Source of the DNA: JBBDWZ01 sp050732575
GTDB taxonomy: Bacteria; Gemmatimonadota; Gemmatimonadetes; Longimicrobiales; RSA9
Reading direction: 5' to 3'
Length of the DNA stretch: 21,267 nt
Assembly (NCBI GenBank): GCA_050732575.1
Contig: JBOHRF010000063.1
Span: 1-21,267, forward strand
Below the pieces are notes generated by a model. That model did not search any database. It was given only the letters and a program-made list of their open reading frames with translations, and was not told the DNA's origin. A program made the translations under genes and the position numbers. This document shows positions 1 through 7,802 of this stretch, in pieces (the first letter of the stretch is position 1; each line of letters opens with the position of its first letter).

Positions 1-786
1 AATCCGCTCCGTGCGGCTGTGGATGGCGCCATGCTTCCGTTATTTGCCTTTACGCTGATTTTTGCCTTTGCCTTGAGAGGCGTCGAACGCGCCGATGTTC
101 TGCTTCGTATATTCGAGGCCATCAAGGAAGCAGCGGTCACGATTGTGCGCTGGATTCTGGCCGTGGCGCCCATCGGTGTGTTTGCGCTGGCGCTGGGTCT
201 GGGCGCGCGGTTGGGCGCGTCCGTAGTGGGCGCCATCGGCTACTTCGTGCTGGTCATGGCCGCAATGCACACACTGGTAGGTTTGTTGATGTACGTGTAT
301 GCGGCCATTGCGGGCCGCGTGCCCGTACGCCGGTTCGCGGCCGCAGTTGCTCCCCCGCAGATCGTGGCACTCAGCTCGCGCTCATCGATGGCCGCGCTGC
401 CCGCCATGTTCCAGGCTGCCGATCGGCTGGGCGTTCCGACCCAGGTCACGAGCTTCGTGCTGCCCCTGGCCATTTCGTCGTTCCGGCTCAGCTCGCCCGT
501 CAACTGGCCGATTGGTGCGCTCTTCATCGCCCGGCTCTACGGCATCGAGCTGGATGCCACGGCGCTCGCCACCATCGCGCTTGCATCGGTCGTGCTCAAC
601 CCGGCCTCACCCGCCGTGCCCAGCGGTGGCTTGTTCGTGCAGGCACCGGTCTACATGGCCGTGGGCCTGCCCGTGGAAGGACTCGGCATCCTCATCGCCA
701 TCGACGCGATTCCGGATATCTTCAAGACCCTGCTCAATGTGACGGCAGATATGAGTGTGCTCACGGTGGTGGCTCGTGAAACCTGA
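1..786 (+). CDS. Dicarboxylate/amino acid:cation symporter (SDF/DAACS family), 5'-truncated by window edge
   Basis: The reading frame is open from base 1, so the N-terminal part lies outside the window; 261 residues are visible. The first residues (NPLRAAVDGAMLPL) match the place in SDF transporters where the family reads roughly NP..A...G.MLPL. A Ser-rich stretch, SSRSSMAALPAM (around visible residues 125-136), occupies the position of the re-entrant loop HP1, and the C-terminal DAIPDIFKTLLNVTAD corresponds to the family's D...D..RT..NV.GD helix 8 motif that binds substrate and cation. Several strongly hydrophobic segments support an inner-membrane carrier. Family members use Na+ or H+ gradients to import dicarboxylates or acidic amino acids; the substrate cannot be read here. 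The 3' end overlaps the next gene, so they are probably co-transcribed. Family call secure, substrate unknown. Confidence 0.88.
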   Translation, partial: NPLRAAVDGAMLPLFAFTLIFAFALRGVERADVLLRIFEAIKEAAVTIVRWILAVAPIGVFALALGLGARLGASVVGAIGYFVLVMAAMHTLVGLLMYVYAAIAGRVPVRRFAAAVAPPQIVALSSRSSMAALPAMFQAADRLGVPTQVTSFVLPLAISSFRLSSPVNWPIGALFIARLYGIELDATALATIALASVVLNPASPAVPSGGLFVQAPVYMAVGLPVEGLGILIAIDAIPDIFKTLLNVTADMSVLTVVARET

Positions 787-1297
787 TGCAGGGTATCGGT
801 TGGCCTGGTTGGCACTGGCTCTGTCCTGTGTTGGCTGCAAACCGCAAGCACCGGCATCCGATGAGGCCAGGCCAGCGTTCGACACGATCCAGCTCCAGGT
901 CATGACCGCGTCGGATACGTTTGCACTCACCGTCGAGCTGGCCGAGACGGATGAGCAACACGCATTCGGACTCATGGACCGCACGCAGCTCGCCTCTGAT
1001 GGCGGCATGCTGTTCGTCTATCCTTCGATCCAGGACTCAACGTCACAATTCTGGATGCACCGTACGCGCATTCCGCTCGACATTGCTTTCTGGGATGCCG
1101 CAGGCAGAATCCTGACCATTCAGTCCATGGAGCCGTGCCAACTGGTCAATTCGGACCTGTGCCCGCGTTACCGGGCGGGCGTCATCCATGCGGGCGCGCT
1201 GGAACTGAACAAGGGCTGGTTTGCCCGGCACAATGTGCGCGTGGGCGATCATGTGCGTGTGCTGCCAACACCTGAGCAGGCGCGCAGCACGCAGTGA
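776..1297 (+). CDS. DUF192 family protein, exported, probable lipoprotein
   Basis: Encodes about 173 aa from GTG 776, overlapping the symporter stop by 11 bases. An ATG at 755 gives 7 extra residues, but the GTG start puts a Lys directly before the hydrophobic stretch and follows a GGTGG ribosome-binding sequence, so I prefer it. The N terminus (VKPDAGYRLAWLALALSCVGC) is a signal peptide with Cys residues at its end suggesting lipidation, although the lipobox is not perfect. The DUF192 core is clear: GLMDRTQLASDGGMLFVY, then QFWMHRTRIPLDIAFWD, then IQSMEPC, and a final HNVRVGDHV. DUF192 proteins are small beta-barrel domains of unknown biochemical role, often secreted. Stop overlaps the next start (GTGA), indicating translational coupling. 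Confidence 0.86.
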   Translation: MKPDAGYRLAWLALALSCVGCKPQAPASDEARPAFDTIQLQVMTASDTFALTVELAETDEQHAFGLMDRTQLASDGGMLFVYPSIQDSTSQFWMHRTRIPLDIAFWDAAGRILTIQSMEPCQLVNSDLCPRYRAGVIHAGALELNKGWFARHNVRVGDHVRVLPTPEQARSTQ

Positions 1298-1734
1298 ATT
1301 CCATCACGAGCGCGCAGCTGCCTGACTTTCCTGTTGTCGTCTCCATTCCTATTGCCTGGGGCGAGATGGATGCGTACGGGCACGTCAACAACATCGTGTT
1401 CTTCCGCCAGTTCGAAAGTGCCCGCATCACGCTGCTCGATGCCATCGATTTCCGCGATCCCGAGCACAACGATGGAGTCGGACCCATTCTGGCCTCCACG
1501 CAATGCCGCTTCCGGCGGCCGCTCGCTTATCCGGATACCGTGCAGGTCGGGGCCCGCGTCAGTAAGGTGGAAGCCGATCGTTTCGAGTTGGAGTTCCGTA
1601 CGTTCAGCCTGACGTTGCGGACAATTGTCGCGGATGGATCCGGCATCGTCGTGGCCTACCACTACCAGCAGGCGCGCAAAGCGCCGCTCTCCGAGCGCGT
1701 GCGCCAGAACATCGCGCGCTTGACCGCGCGATGA
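1294..1734 (+). CDS. Acyl-CoA thioesterase, 4-hydroxybenzoyl-CoA thioesterase-like hotdog fold
   Basis: A 146-aa protein starting at GTG 1294, within the stop of the DUF192 gene (GTGA). Residues about 22-45 (WGEMDAYGHVNNIVFFRQFESAR) are the hotdog thioesterase signature: the Asp preceding the GHVNN turn is the usual catalytic acid or base in the 4HBT/YbgC-type subgroup, and the following helix carries F..FESAR. The remainder (RFRRPLAYPDTVQVGARVSKV) is the second strand pair typical of the family. Expected activity is hydrolysis of a short- or medium-chain or aromatic acyl-CoA in the cytoplasm; the substrate is not predictable. It sits between an exported DUF192 protein and a DUF2182 membrane protein, and the four-base overlaps on both sides imply one transcript. 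Confidence 0.87.
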   Translation: MNSITSAQLPDFPVVVSIPIAWGEMDAYGHVNNIVFFRQFESARITLLDAIDFRDPEHNDGVGPILASTQCRFRRPLAYPDTVQVGARVSKVEADRFELEFRTFSLTLRTIVADGSGIVVAYHYQQARKAPLSERVRQNIARLTAR

Positions 1735-2378
1735 GACGGCCGCGCAGCATGGACTACCTCTTCACGGGCGGGCGAACCATGGTCGTGCTGCTGATCGCCA
1801 GCGCGCTCGCCTGGTTGTTCGTGGTGCTCGCGCCTGGTGAAATGGTTATGGGCCCGCTCTCTTTCGTGACCACCTGGACGGTCATGATGGCGGCCATGAT
1901 GCTGCCTTCGGCCTCGCCTCTCGTGCTGCTCTACCGGCGCGGCGCAAAAACGCGCGACACCATCATGCTTGCGGCCGGCTACCTGATGGTGTGGGCCGCC
2001 GCCGGCGTGCCCGCCTATTTGGCCATGGAGTTCCTCCCCATGACGTTGTCCCCGGTGGCCCTCGCCGTGGCTGGCATTTACCAGCTGACGCCGCTCAAGA
2101 CGTCGTGCCTGCGGCAATGCAGGTCGCCCGCTGATTTCCTGGTACAGCGCTGGGGTCGCAGCGCCCTGCGACTCGGCATCGAACATGGCGTCTGGTGCCT
2201 GGGCTGCTGCTGGGCACTCATGGCTGTGCTGGTGCTGGTGGGCATGATGGGACTGGTGTGGGTCGTGGGTCTTGCCGCACTCGTCGCAATAGAGAAATTG
2301 AGCACGCGCGGTGTCCTGGTGTCCCGAATGGCGGGCGTGGCGTTCCTGGTTGCCGCCATCATCGAGGTGATTCCATGA
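1731..2378 (+). CDS. DUF2182 family integral membrane protein
   Basis: A 215-aa polytopic membrane protein whose ATG overlaps the thioesterase stop (ATGA). Recognisable DUF2182 landmarks are TTWTVMMAAMMLPSASPLVLLYRR (residues about 46-69), YQLTPLKTSCLRQCRSP (about 118-134) and GIEHGVWCLGCCWALMAVLVLVGMMG (about 150-175), with conserved Met, Cys and His residues in or beside membrane helices. These residues led to the family's description as predicted metal-binding membrane proteins, but no biochemical function is established that I know of. Immediately followed, again with ATGA overlap, by a DUF1326 gene, a pairing I recognise from other bacteria, so the two products probably act together. Confidence 0.87.
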   Translation: MRRPRSMDYLFTGGRTMVVLLIASALAWLFVVLAPGEMVMGPLSFVTTWTVMMAAMMLPSASPLVLLYRRGAKTRDTIMLAAGYLMVWAAAGVPAYLAMEFLPMTLSPVALAVAGIYQLTPLKTSCLRQCRSPADFLVQRWGRSALRLGIEHGVWCLGCCWALMAVLVLVGMMGLVWVVGLAALVAIEKLSTRGVLVSRMAGVAFLVAAIIEVIP

Positions 2379-2971
2379 GTGATTGGCAGCTGAACGGAAA
2401 TATCATCATCGCCTGCAACTGCGACTTTGGATGTCCGTGCAACTTCAACGCACGCCCCAGTCACGGGAAATGCGAGGGCGGCTGGGTCTGGGCTATTGCA
2501 GACGGGCAAGTCCGCGGCGTTCGCGTGGCGGGTCTGGCCCTGGCCCTGTATGCGGATTGGCCCGGTGCAATCCACGAAGGAGGCGGCCGCGCCGTTTCCT
2601 ATTTGGATGACCGCGCCAATGCCCAGCAACAGGATGCGCTGACGCGACTCGTGCGCGGCGAATTCGGTGGACCGTGGGGCATCTTCATCAACACCTACCA
2701 GCTCGAGGGTCCGGCGCCGGCCCGCTTCGACATCCAGTTCGCCGAATACGATACGAAATTGCGCATTGGAGATGCCGTTGCGCTGGAACTGAAAAAAATC
2801 CGGAATCCCGTAACGCAGGCCGAAGTGCACCCCGAGATGATCCTGCCGGAAGGGCTCGTAGTGAAACGCGGACGGCTGGCCGCATCGAAAGTGTTCCAGG
2901 TACGTGATGGCATACGCTACGATCACTCGGGGCAATACGCTGCCTTCGGACCCTTCACATACACATCGTGA
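2375..2971 (+). CDS. DUF1326 family protein with CxC..CxC motif
   Basis: A 198-aa protein. The open frame extends upstream to 2195, but the credible start is ATG 2375, which overlaps the DUF2182 stop (ATGA) and begins directly at the conserved domain MSDWQLNGNIIIACNCDFGCPCNFN. The Cys cluster CNCDFGCPC at residues 14-22 is the family hallmark and looks suited to metal or redox chemistry, which fits the Met/Cys/His-rich membrane partner encoded just upstream. No signal peptide or membrane segment is visible, so it is probably cytoplasmic or peripheral. The function is not known; a shared metal-related role with DUF2182 is inference from gene pairing and residues only. It is the last gene of this overlapping cluster; 205 noncoding bases follow. 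Confidence 0.87.
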   Translation: MSDWQLNGNIIIACNCDFGCPCNFNARPSHGKCEGGWVWAIADGQVRGVRVAGLALALYADWPGAIHEGGGRAVSYLDDRANAQQQDALTRLVRGEFGGPWGIFINTYQLEGPAPARFDIQFAEYDTKLRIGDAVALELKKIRNPVTQAEVHPEMILPEGLVVKRGRLAASKVFQVRDGIRYDHSGQYAAFGPFTYTS

Positions 2972-3077
2972 GGGGTCATACTGGAGCCCCTGTGTCACGC
3001 GGAGAATTGGTTTACGCGAAATCGCAGAGAAAGTTGAGTGGATTGCTGCGTTGACCGTGGACTGCTGCTCTCCCAGT

Positions 3078-3122
3078 TGACAAGTGCTCGAACCCTACTA
3101 CGGCCCGGCCACGCACTTGTCA
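3078..3122 (+). terminator. 10-bp inverted repeat followed by T-rich stretch, possible terminator or operator
   Basis: TGACAAGTGC (3078-3087) is perfectly complemented by GCACTTGTCA (3113-3122) across a 25-base loop, and GATTTTGTTT follows at once. The T-rich tail fits a weak intrinsic terminator for the DUF192-DUF1326 operon. The long loop is unusual for that, and the left arm overlaps a TTGACA -35-like hexamer, so an operator for the 3177 gene is the alternative. This is the only structure I see in the 205-base gap. Confidence 0.4.
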
Positions 3123-3176
3123 GATTTTGTTTCCCGGTGACATCCTGTTGTTGAGATTCCTTCCTGGAGGTGCTCA

Positions 3177-3863
3177 ATGTCACGGCTCACTCCATCCGCG
3201 ATCCTTGTGCTGCTCATCGTTGCTGCCCCAGTATCGGCCCAGGTCTGCGCGGGTTATCCCATGCCAGCAGGATCATTGGGGTTTTCCGCGCTGGCGACTC
3301 ATGAGACCGTCAGGGATGCGGAAGCCTACGCTGCCTCGGCACGTTGGAGGACGCGCGACTGGTTGGCCGTCGAAGGCTCGGTTGGTGTCTCCGAGTATGT
3401 CGGTTCACGACAACTCCGCGGCAGTGCTGGCGTCGTATTCGAGCTTCCATTGAAGCGTTTTTCGATGTGTGCGCTCGCAGGTGTAGAACATCGCTCCGTT
3501 GAATTCGATGTCACTATCCGCAATAACACCGGTCAAATGGTGGGAGTCGCATCGATTGCCGATCAGGATTGGGTTTTCCCGGTTGGATTTGCCCTCGGTT
3601 ACAGCCAGCCCATCACCAAGCAGGCCAGCCTTTTCGCTTACACGCAACCCCATTTCATGATCTGGCAAACCGGCATTGATGTTACGAAAGCTTTCGGCAT
3701 AGGGGCGACCTTCATGGATGGTGTGGTCTGGAAGAACGAGCCGAGTCTGCGCACCGGTCTCGGCGTCCGTCTAAATCGAATAATGATCGGCATCGAGAAC
3801 GTGCTGACGTCGGCTGAGGAGGCATCGGCGTTCGGCCTGCGCCTGAGCTACCTCACCAGGTAG
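3177..3863 (+). CDS. Predicted outer-membrane beta-barrel-like protein of unknown function
   Basis: A 228-aa protein starting at ATG 3177 after a good ribosome-binding site (TGGAGG, about 7 bases upstream). Residues 1-22 (MSRLTPSAILVLLIVAAPVSAQ) form a standard Sec signal peptide with an Ala-x-Ala-like cleavage site. The mature part is a run of alternating hydrophobic and polar strands (WRTRDWLAVEGSVGVSEYV, GSAGVVFELPL, FPVGFALGYSQPI, ASLFAYTQPHFM, LRTGLGVRLNRIMIGIENVL) ending in GLRLSYLTR, the pattern of small outer-membrane barrels or surface proteins. I do not recognise a named family and assign no function. Transcribed alone; it converges with the enzyme gene on the minus strand, with only 33 bases between the stops. 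Confidence 0.72.
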   Translation: MSRLTPSAILVLLIVAAPVSAQVCAGYPMPAGSLGFSALATHETVRDAEAYAASARWRTRDWLAVEGSVGVSEYVGSRQLRGSAGVVFELPLKRFSMCALAGVEHRSVEFDVTIRNNTGQMVGVASIADQDWVFPVGFALGYSQPITKQASLFAYTQPHFMIWQTGIDVTKAFGIGATFMDGVVWKNEPSLRTGLGVRLNRIMIGIENVLTSAEEASAFGLRLSYLTR

Positions 3864-3896
3864 CAAGCAGCCAGTTCACCAGCGGGTGCAACTACT

Positions 3897-5537
3897 CTAT
3901 CGGCGCGACGGGCCGGCGGCGTTACCCACGCCGCGCGGATCCGCACCACCCTGGAAACGAATGGGCTGACCGGCTGCGTCGTAAGTGATGGTCAACCCGT
4001 GCGCGTTGCCCAGCGCGTTCGTGACTCTCAGGTCGTGGCCCATGGCGGCCAGCTGGGCACGCACCGCATCGGCGATGGTGCGCTCAACTTGCAGCACGTT
4101 GGGTTCGGCAAAGCTGATGCGCGGGGCCGCAATTGCCTGCTGGATGTCCATGCCGAATACCACCGCATTGAGCACGATCTGCGGTACAGTCTGACCGATC
4201 GAATGGCCACCCGGCGTGCCAATGGCCAGCCAGGGCCGGCCATCACGCAGCACGAGCATGGGCACATCGCCGGACAACTTCCGCCGCCCACCAACGGCAT
4301 CCATCGGATTGCCTTTGGGCTCGAAGGTCGAGTACGCAAGCGAGTTGTTCAGCCAGATGCCGGTACCGGGCACCATGATGCGGCTGCCAAACACATTGCC
4401 CAGCGTCTGCGTCATGGATACCACGTTCCCCCACTGATCGGCCACCACGAAGTGGGTGGTATGGCCGGTATCTTCCTCATAGTCGCGCGCCGCTGCGGCC
4501 GCGAAAGGCGGCGCAAACGTGGATGCACGCAGCGTGTCGATGCGTGCTATCTGCTCGCGAAAATAGTCGCGTGCAAGCAAACGCTGCACGGGTGGCGGCG
4601 TCAGGTCTGGATCGCCCGCCCAGCGCAGACGCACCCAGAAACCATGTTTGCTGACTTCGGCAAAACGATGCAGGTAGGCCGCGCTGTTGTGACCGAGGCG
4701 CTTCATATCGTATTCGCCCATCATGCCCACACGCACCAGCGCATCGAAGGAGTTTGCTGGTGGTGATGTTGTGACGATACGGTGACCCGCAAAATCGATG
4801 GCAATTGGATCCCACCACTCGGCCTGGTTGTTGGCCAGATCGGAGAGGCGCAGAAAACCGCCGGCCGCCTGCATGGCCCCATCGATCTGCGCGCCGATGG
4901 CACCGCCGTGCAACACCTTTGCGCCCCCGGCCGCCAGTGCGCGCAGGCTTTGCGCCAGATCGCGCTGCACCAGCAGCTCACCGGCCGTCAACGGCTGGCC
5001 TGCACGACCGTAGAATGCACGCGCGTGCTCCGGGAATTCGTTCCAGGCATTGCGGATGTGTGAGGCCGTTCCCGAATCCAGCGCAAACCCATCAGCGGCC
5101 AGACGGATAGCCGGCTCGAACAAACGCGTCCAGGGCAGTTTGCCGTACGTGCGCGACATCGCTTCCCATGCGTTCGCATTGCCCGGAGTCGATACTGCCT
5201 TGGCGCCGCGCCGATTCTCCAGGTAGTTCGGCGCAGGCGGACGCATGGCATCGGAATCGGTGAGCCGCGGAATGCGTCCGCTCGAATTGAGGAAACGCGC
5301 TTGCTTGCGATTCACATCGTACACGAGAATGGTACCGTAGCCGCCCATGCCGGACATGGCCGGCTCGACCACGTTGAGCACCGCAGCCACGGCCACTGCC
5401 GCATCGAAGGCATTGCCGCCCGCGCGCAAAATCTCGAGCCCGGCCTCGGTGGCACGGGGGTGGGCAGAGCTAACCATGCCACCCGTTGCGCTTGCAGGCT
5501 GTTGTTGAAGCAGCATCGCCATTGCGAGAAAAACCAT
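3897..5537 (-). CDS. Gamma-glutamyltransferase-fold Ntn hydrolase, exported, with divergent substrate-binding residues
   Basis: About 546 aa from ATG 5537, which has a purine-rich RBS and opens a signal peptide (MVFLAMAMLLQQQPASA); the frame runs upstream to 5624 but that extension looks noncoding. The protein has the full GGT layout: N-terminal HPRATEAGLEILRAGGNAFDAAVA, a SGMGGYG glycine motif, then the self-cleavage site GHTTHFVVAD, where the Thr encoded at 4458-4460 (residue about 360) would become the N-terminal nucleophile of the small subunit, and C-terminal TPGGHSIGQTVPQIV. Canonical enzymes move the gamma-glutamyl group of glutathione in the periplasm. Compared with E. coli GGT as I remember it, the residues holding the glutamate are replaced (see findings), so the substrate is probably a different amide or peptide. 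Single gene, convergent with 3177-3863. Confidence 0.86.
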   Translation of the reverse strand: MVFLAMAMLLQQQPASATGGMVSSAHPRATEAGLEILRAGGNAFDAAVAVAAVLNVVEPAMSGMGGYGTILVYDVNRKQARFLNSSGRIPRLTDSDAMRPPAPNYLENRRGAKAVSTPGNANAWEAMSRTYGKLPWTRLFEPAIRLAADGFALDSGTASHIRNAWNEFPEHARAFYGRAGQPLTAGELLVQRDLAQSLRALAAGGAKVLHGGAIGAQIDGAMQAAGGFLRLSDLANNQAEWWDPIAIDFAGHRIVTTSPPANSFDALVRVGMMGEYDMKRLGHNSAAYLHRFAEVSKHGFWVRLRWAGDPDLTPPPVQRLLARDYFREQIARIDTLRASTFAPPFAAAAARDYEEDTGHTTHFVVADQWGNVVSMTQTLGNVFGSRIMVPGTGIWLNNSLAYSTFEPKGNPMDAVGGRRKLSGDVPMLVLRDGRPWLAIGTPGGHSIGQTVPQIVLNAVVFGMDIQQAIAAPRISFAEPNVLQVERTIADAVRAQLAAMGHDLRVTNALGNAHGLTITYDAAGQPIRFQGGADPRGVGNAAGPSRR

Positions 5538-5617
5538 GTGTCCAACCTCGGAATGTGGTCCTGCAATAATATCAGGAAACGGCGCCGGTGCTACCGGTCC
5601 TGCCGACGTCATGACGC

Positions 5618-5646
5618 TTGCCAAGGCATCCGGGCGTCACGATAGT
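5618..5646 (+). promoter_or_regulatory. Candidate sigma70-type promoter for the 5690 gene
   Basis: TTGCCA (5618-5623, five of six consensus bases) is separated by exactly 17 bases from GATAGT (5641-5646, four of six). It lies in the divergent gap between the GGT-like gene and the TTG start at 5690, about 44 bases upstream of that start. Hexamers this weak occur by chance in 150 bases, so it is only a candidate. Confidence 0.3.
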
Positions 5647-5689
5647 GTCCTGGTAATCGCCTTGCCTCCTTAGCTCGAGGCCGTAAGGA

Positions 5690-6923
5690 TTGCACCTCCG
5701 GATTCGGCTGCCCGCTGCCCTGCCCCTGGCCCTACTCGTACTGGCTTCTTCCGCTGCGGCCCAGACCTTCGTGGTGAGCGGTCGCGTGGTCGATGGCTCC
5801 ACACAATCGGTTATTGTGGGCGCTACGCTCACGCTGGGAACGGCCAGCACTATCAGCGATGAGCGCGGCGAGTTTCGATTCCGCGCTGTGCAGCCAGGCT
5901 CCTACGATCTGTCCGTCACTGCACTCGGGTATTCGAACAGCAGCGCGGCGTCTCGAAATACGATCGGATACTACGCTCACCGTTCGGCTGGATATCAACC
6001 CGATCCTGCTGGACTCGCTGCGGGTGGCCACACGCTACGTGAACATACAGGGCTACCTGAAAGAACAGGCAACGGGCAAGTCGGTCCCGGAAGCTTCGGT
6101 CTATGCCACGCAAAACCGCCATGCAAAGACGAAGCTGGCCGGTCATTTCGAGTTCAAGCGCGTGCCAGCCAATGTGCCCTTCGAGATTCAGATCATGTCC
6201 TTCGCGTTCGAGCCGGTGCGGATCTCTCTCGTGCCCGAGCGAGACGCCACATTACGGATTCAACTGCAGGTCGACACGATGGTGCAGCGCCTGATTGCCG
6301 AACAGTCGCAACGCCTGGAGGAGCGTGCGGTGGCCACGGTGGGTAAGGCCTTTTCGATTGGCCGCGACCAGCTGCTGCAACAACGGGAAGGAACGCTGAG
6401 TGAGACACTCGGTGAGATCATGCGCTACGCACCATACTCCCTATCTTCGCCCACGCGCTGCGTCTTCATAGACGAAAAACTGGCCACGGCCGAGGTTGTT
6501 TTCATGTTGTTCCCCGAAGAAATCCAGCGCGTTGAGTTCCTGTTCAACGGTGGGATGATGCGCATTTACACGCGCCGATTTATGGCCAGCATGGTGGGCG
6601 CGCCGGTGAAACTGGAGCGCCCCAGTTTTTCCGCGGTCACCCGGCCTCATGGGACGGGGCGTACATCTGAGTGCTTCCTGTTGGTGACTCTTTGTCTTGA
6701 TGCGGCAGGGATCATGAGCATGGCCGGGAGACGTTGCAATCCACAGCTCCTGCGCATCGTGCAATCACTTGCGACCGACCGCAACGAAGTGATAGCGCGC
6801 GGTGTAACGGAATCGGATCTCATCGCCAAAACACAGAAAATCGCGGCCGACGGGCTGGCCGGCGTACTGCCTCTGCCACGTCGCGAGCACCGAGACCCGA
6901 ACATCCCTGGAGGAGCTACGTGA
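5690..6923 (+). pseudogene. Carboxypeptidase-regulatory-like/TonB-plug-like surface protein, broken by one frameshift near 5935-5950
   Basis: The gene begins at TTG 5690 (AAGGA ribosome-binding sequence just upstream) with a signal peptide ending SSAAAQ, followed by a carboxypeptidase-regulatory-like domain (VSGRVVDGSTQSVIVGATL... SDERGEFRFRAVQPGSYDLSVTALGY). Homology then jumps to the +1 frame: the continuation is RRLEIRSDTTLTVRLDINPILLDSL, so one extra base lies in or near the stretch around 5935-5950. The second frame continues uninterrupted to 6923 with a second regulatory-like domain (GYLKEQATGKSVPEASVYA... AGHFEFKRVPA) and a plug-like segment (IGRDQLLQQREGTLSETLGEIM, then RVEFLFNGGMMRIYTRRFM). 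It resembles the N-terminal half of SusC/TonB-dependent proteins without a barrel. Total length is 3n+1, consistent with a single insertion or sequencing error. Without it, one protein of about 410 aa results. Confidence 0.72.
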
Positions 6924-7486
6924 CCGGGCTGATCAAACCGTTGCTGCGCCGCGTTCTGCTGCAAACCGCGCGCAAGACGCGTCCAGCCGCAAGCAGCATC
7001 CGCGTCATTAGGCACCGGTCCGAGATCATGGAAACGGCGCTGCGCATGGCACGCAATTCAGCGTGCTCACCGCATCTGGTCAGTACTTGCCTGGACCGCC
7101 TGTTCGCACTCGATACAACCACGCTATACGTCCATGTGACACAGCCTCGCCGGCCGTTCGAGATCGTGCTCGAGCCGCATGACACGCCCCGCGTCGTGGT
7201 TGCGCTACGCAAACACAAGCTGGAAATCGAAACGGAGGACCCCGCCCCCAACGGTGCCTACATTACAGCGCGCGAGTACCGGCGACTGGGCTTCTATGAG
7301 GTGCCGCCCATCGAACGCGCACTTATTGTCGTCGAGTTGCAATTCCGTTCGGAGCCAACCTTCCTGATCAACTATCCCGAATACGTCATGCACGCCACCA
7401 TCGTCGCCAATGGCCGGCCGGTAGCCGGCGCAGTCGCGCTGGCGGGCGCCAGCGAGCAACGCTTTCGCGTGAGCAAGTCCCGATAG
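6920..7486 (+). CDS. Hypothetical protein, 188 aa
   Basis: I do not recognise the family. The open frame extends upstream to 6734, but the upstream part is a shadow of the preceding gene. The best start is GTG 6920, which overlaps the preceding stop (GTGA) and follows a strong GGAGGAG Shine-Dalgarno sequence about 6 bases upstream. The N terminus is basic (VTGLIKPLLRRVLLQTARKTRP), with no clear signal peptide. The body includes TTTLYVHVTQPRRPFEIVLEPHDTPRVVVALRKHKLEIETED and a final beta-rich part RALIVVELQFRSEPTFLINYPEYVMHATIVANGRPVAGAVALAG. Strong coupling to the frameshifted surface-protein gene suggests a joint role. Codon use looks like its neighbours, so it appears to be a real gene. Confidence 0.62.
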   Translation: MTGLIKPLLRRVLLQTARKTRPAASSIRVIRHRSEIMETALRMARNSACSPHLVSTCLDRLFALDTTTLYVHVTQPRRPFEIVLEPHDTPRVVVALRKHKLEIETEDPAPNGAYITAREYRRLGFYEVPPIERALIVVELQFRSEPTFLINYPEYVMHATIVANGRPVAGAVALAGASEQRFRVSKSR

Positions 7487-7617
7487 CATAGTCGGCCCAT
7501 GGCCGTGCAATTCGGTGCCGCGCAGGTCGATCCATGTCAGGATGGGACGCGGTGATTTGCAGACGAGCCGATATTGGCCCGGCCGACCCCTACAGGTTGG
7601 CGCGCACCGCGTATCGC

Positions 7618-7731
7618 GCTCTGTTCGCGGGAATTGTTGGTCGGCCGGTTCGAGTGTAAGCGCACGCGGCCCGGTCGCGCCAGGATCACTAGATGCGCGA
7701 TCGACCCACCAACAATTCCCGCGAACAGAGC
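7618..7731. repeat. 24-bp perfect inverted repeat with 66-base loop
   Basis: The 24 bases at 7618-7641 (beginning GCTCTGTTCGCGGG) are the exact reverse complement of 7708-7731 (ending CCCGCGAACAGAGC). The intervening 66 bases are GC-rich and noncoding. The element lies between the 6920 gene and the exporter operon promoter, in a 324-base gene-free stretch whose only other recognisable content is the promoter/operator at 7774-7814. There is no T-tract after the right arm, so a simple intrinsic terminator is unlikely. It could be a transcribed hairpin, the product of a local inverted duplication, or a small non-autonomous element. Confidence 0.85.
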
Positions 7732-7773
7732 ACCATGTCCTGAAAGAATCCGCACCAGGTCACCAGTCGCGTC

Positions 7774-7802
7774 TTGCGAATTTTGGCGTCGCTTCATATC
7801 AT
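7774..7802 (+). promoter_or_regulatory. Predicted promoter of the exporter operon
   Basis: TTGCGA (7774-7779) and TATCAT (7797-7802) are separated by 17 bases, an optimal sigma70-like spacing. Transcription would begin around 7808-7811, directly at the first ATG of the TetR gene, implying either leaderless translation from 7811 or initiation at the internal ATG 7922. The -10 element overlaps the palindrome at 7799-7814. Confidence 0.5.

Noticed and set aside
3999..4766. Plus-strand protein opposite the GGT-like gene
   Set aside because: It is a long shadow frame caused by GC-rich codon bias; no domain, and the minus-strand frame has clear GGT motifs.
7618..7731. Terminal inverted repeats of an insertion sequence
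   Set aside because: The 66 bases between the arms are far too short for a transposase, and no target-site duplication flanks the arms.
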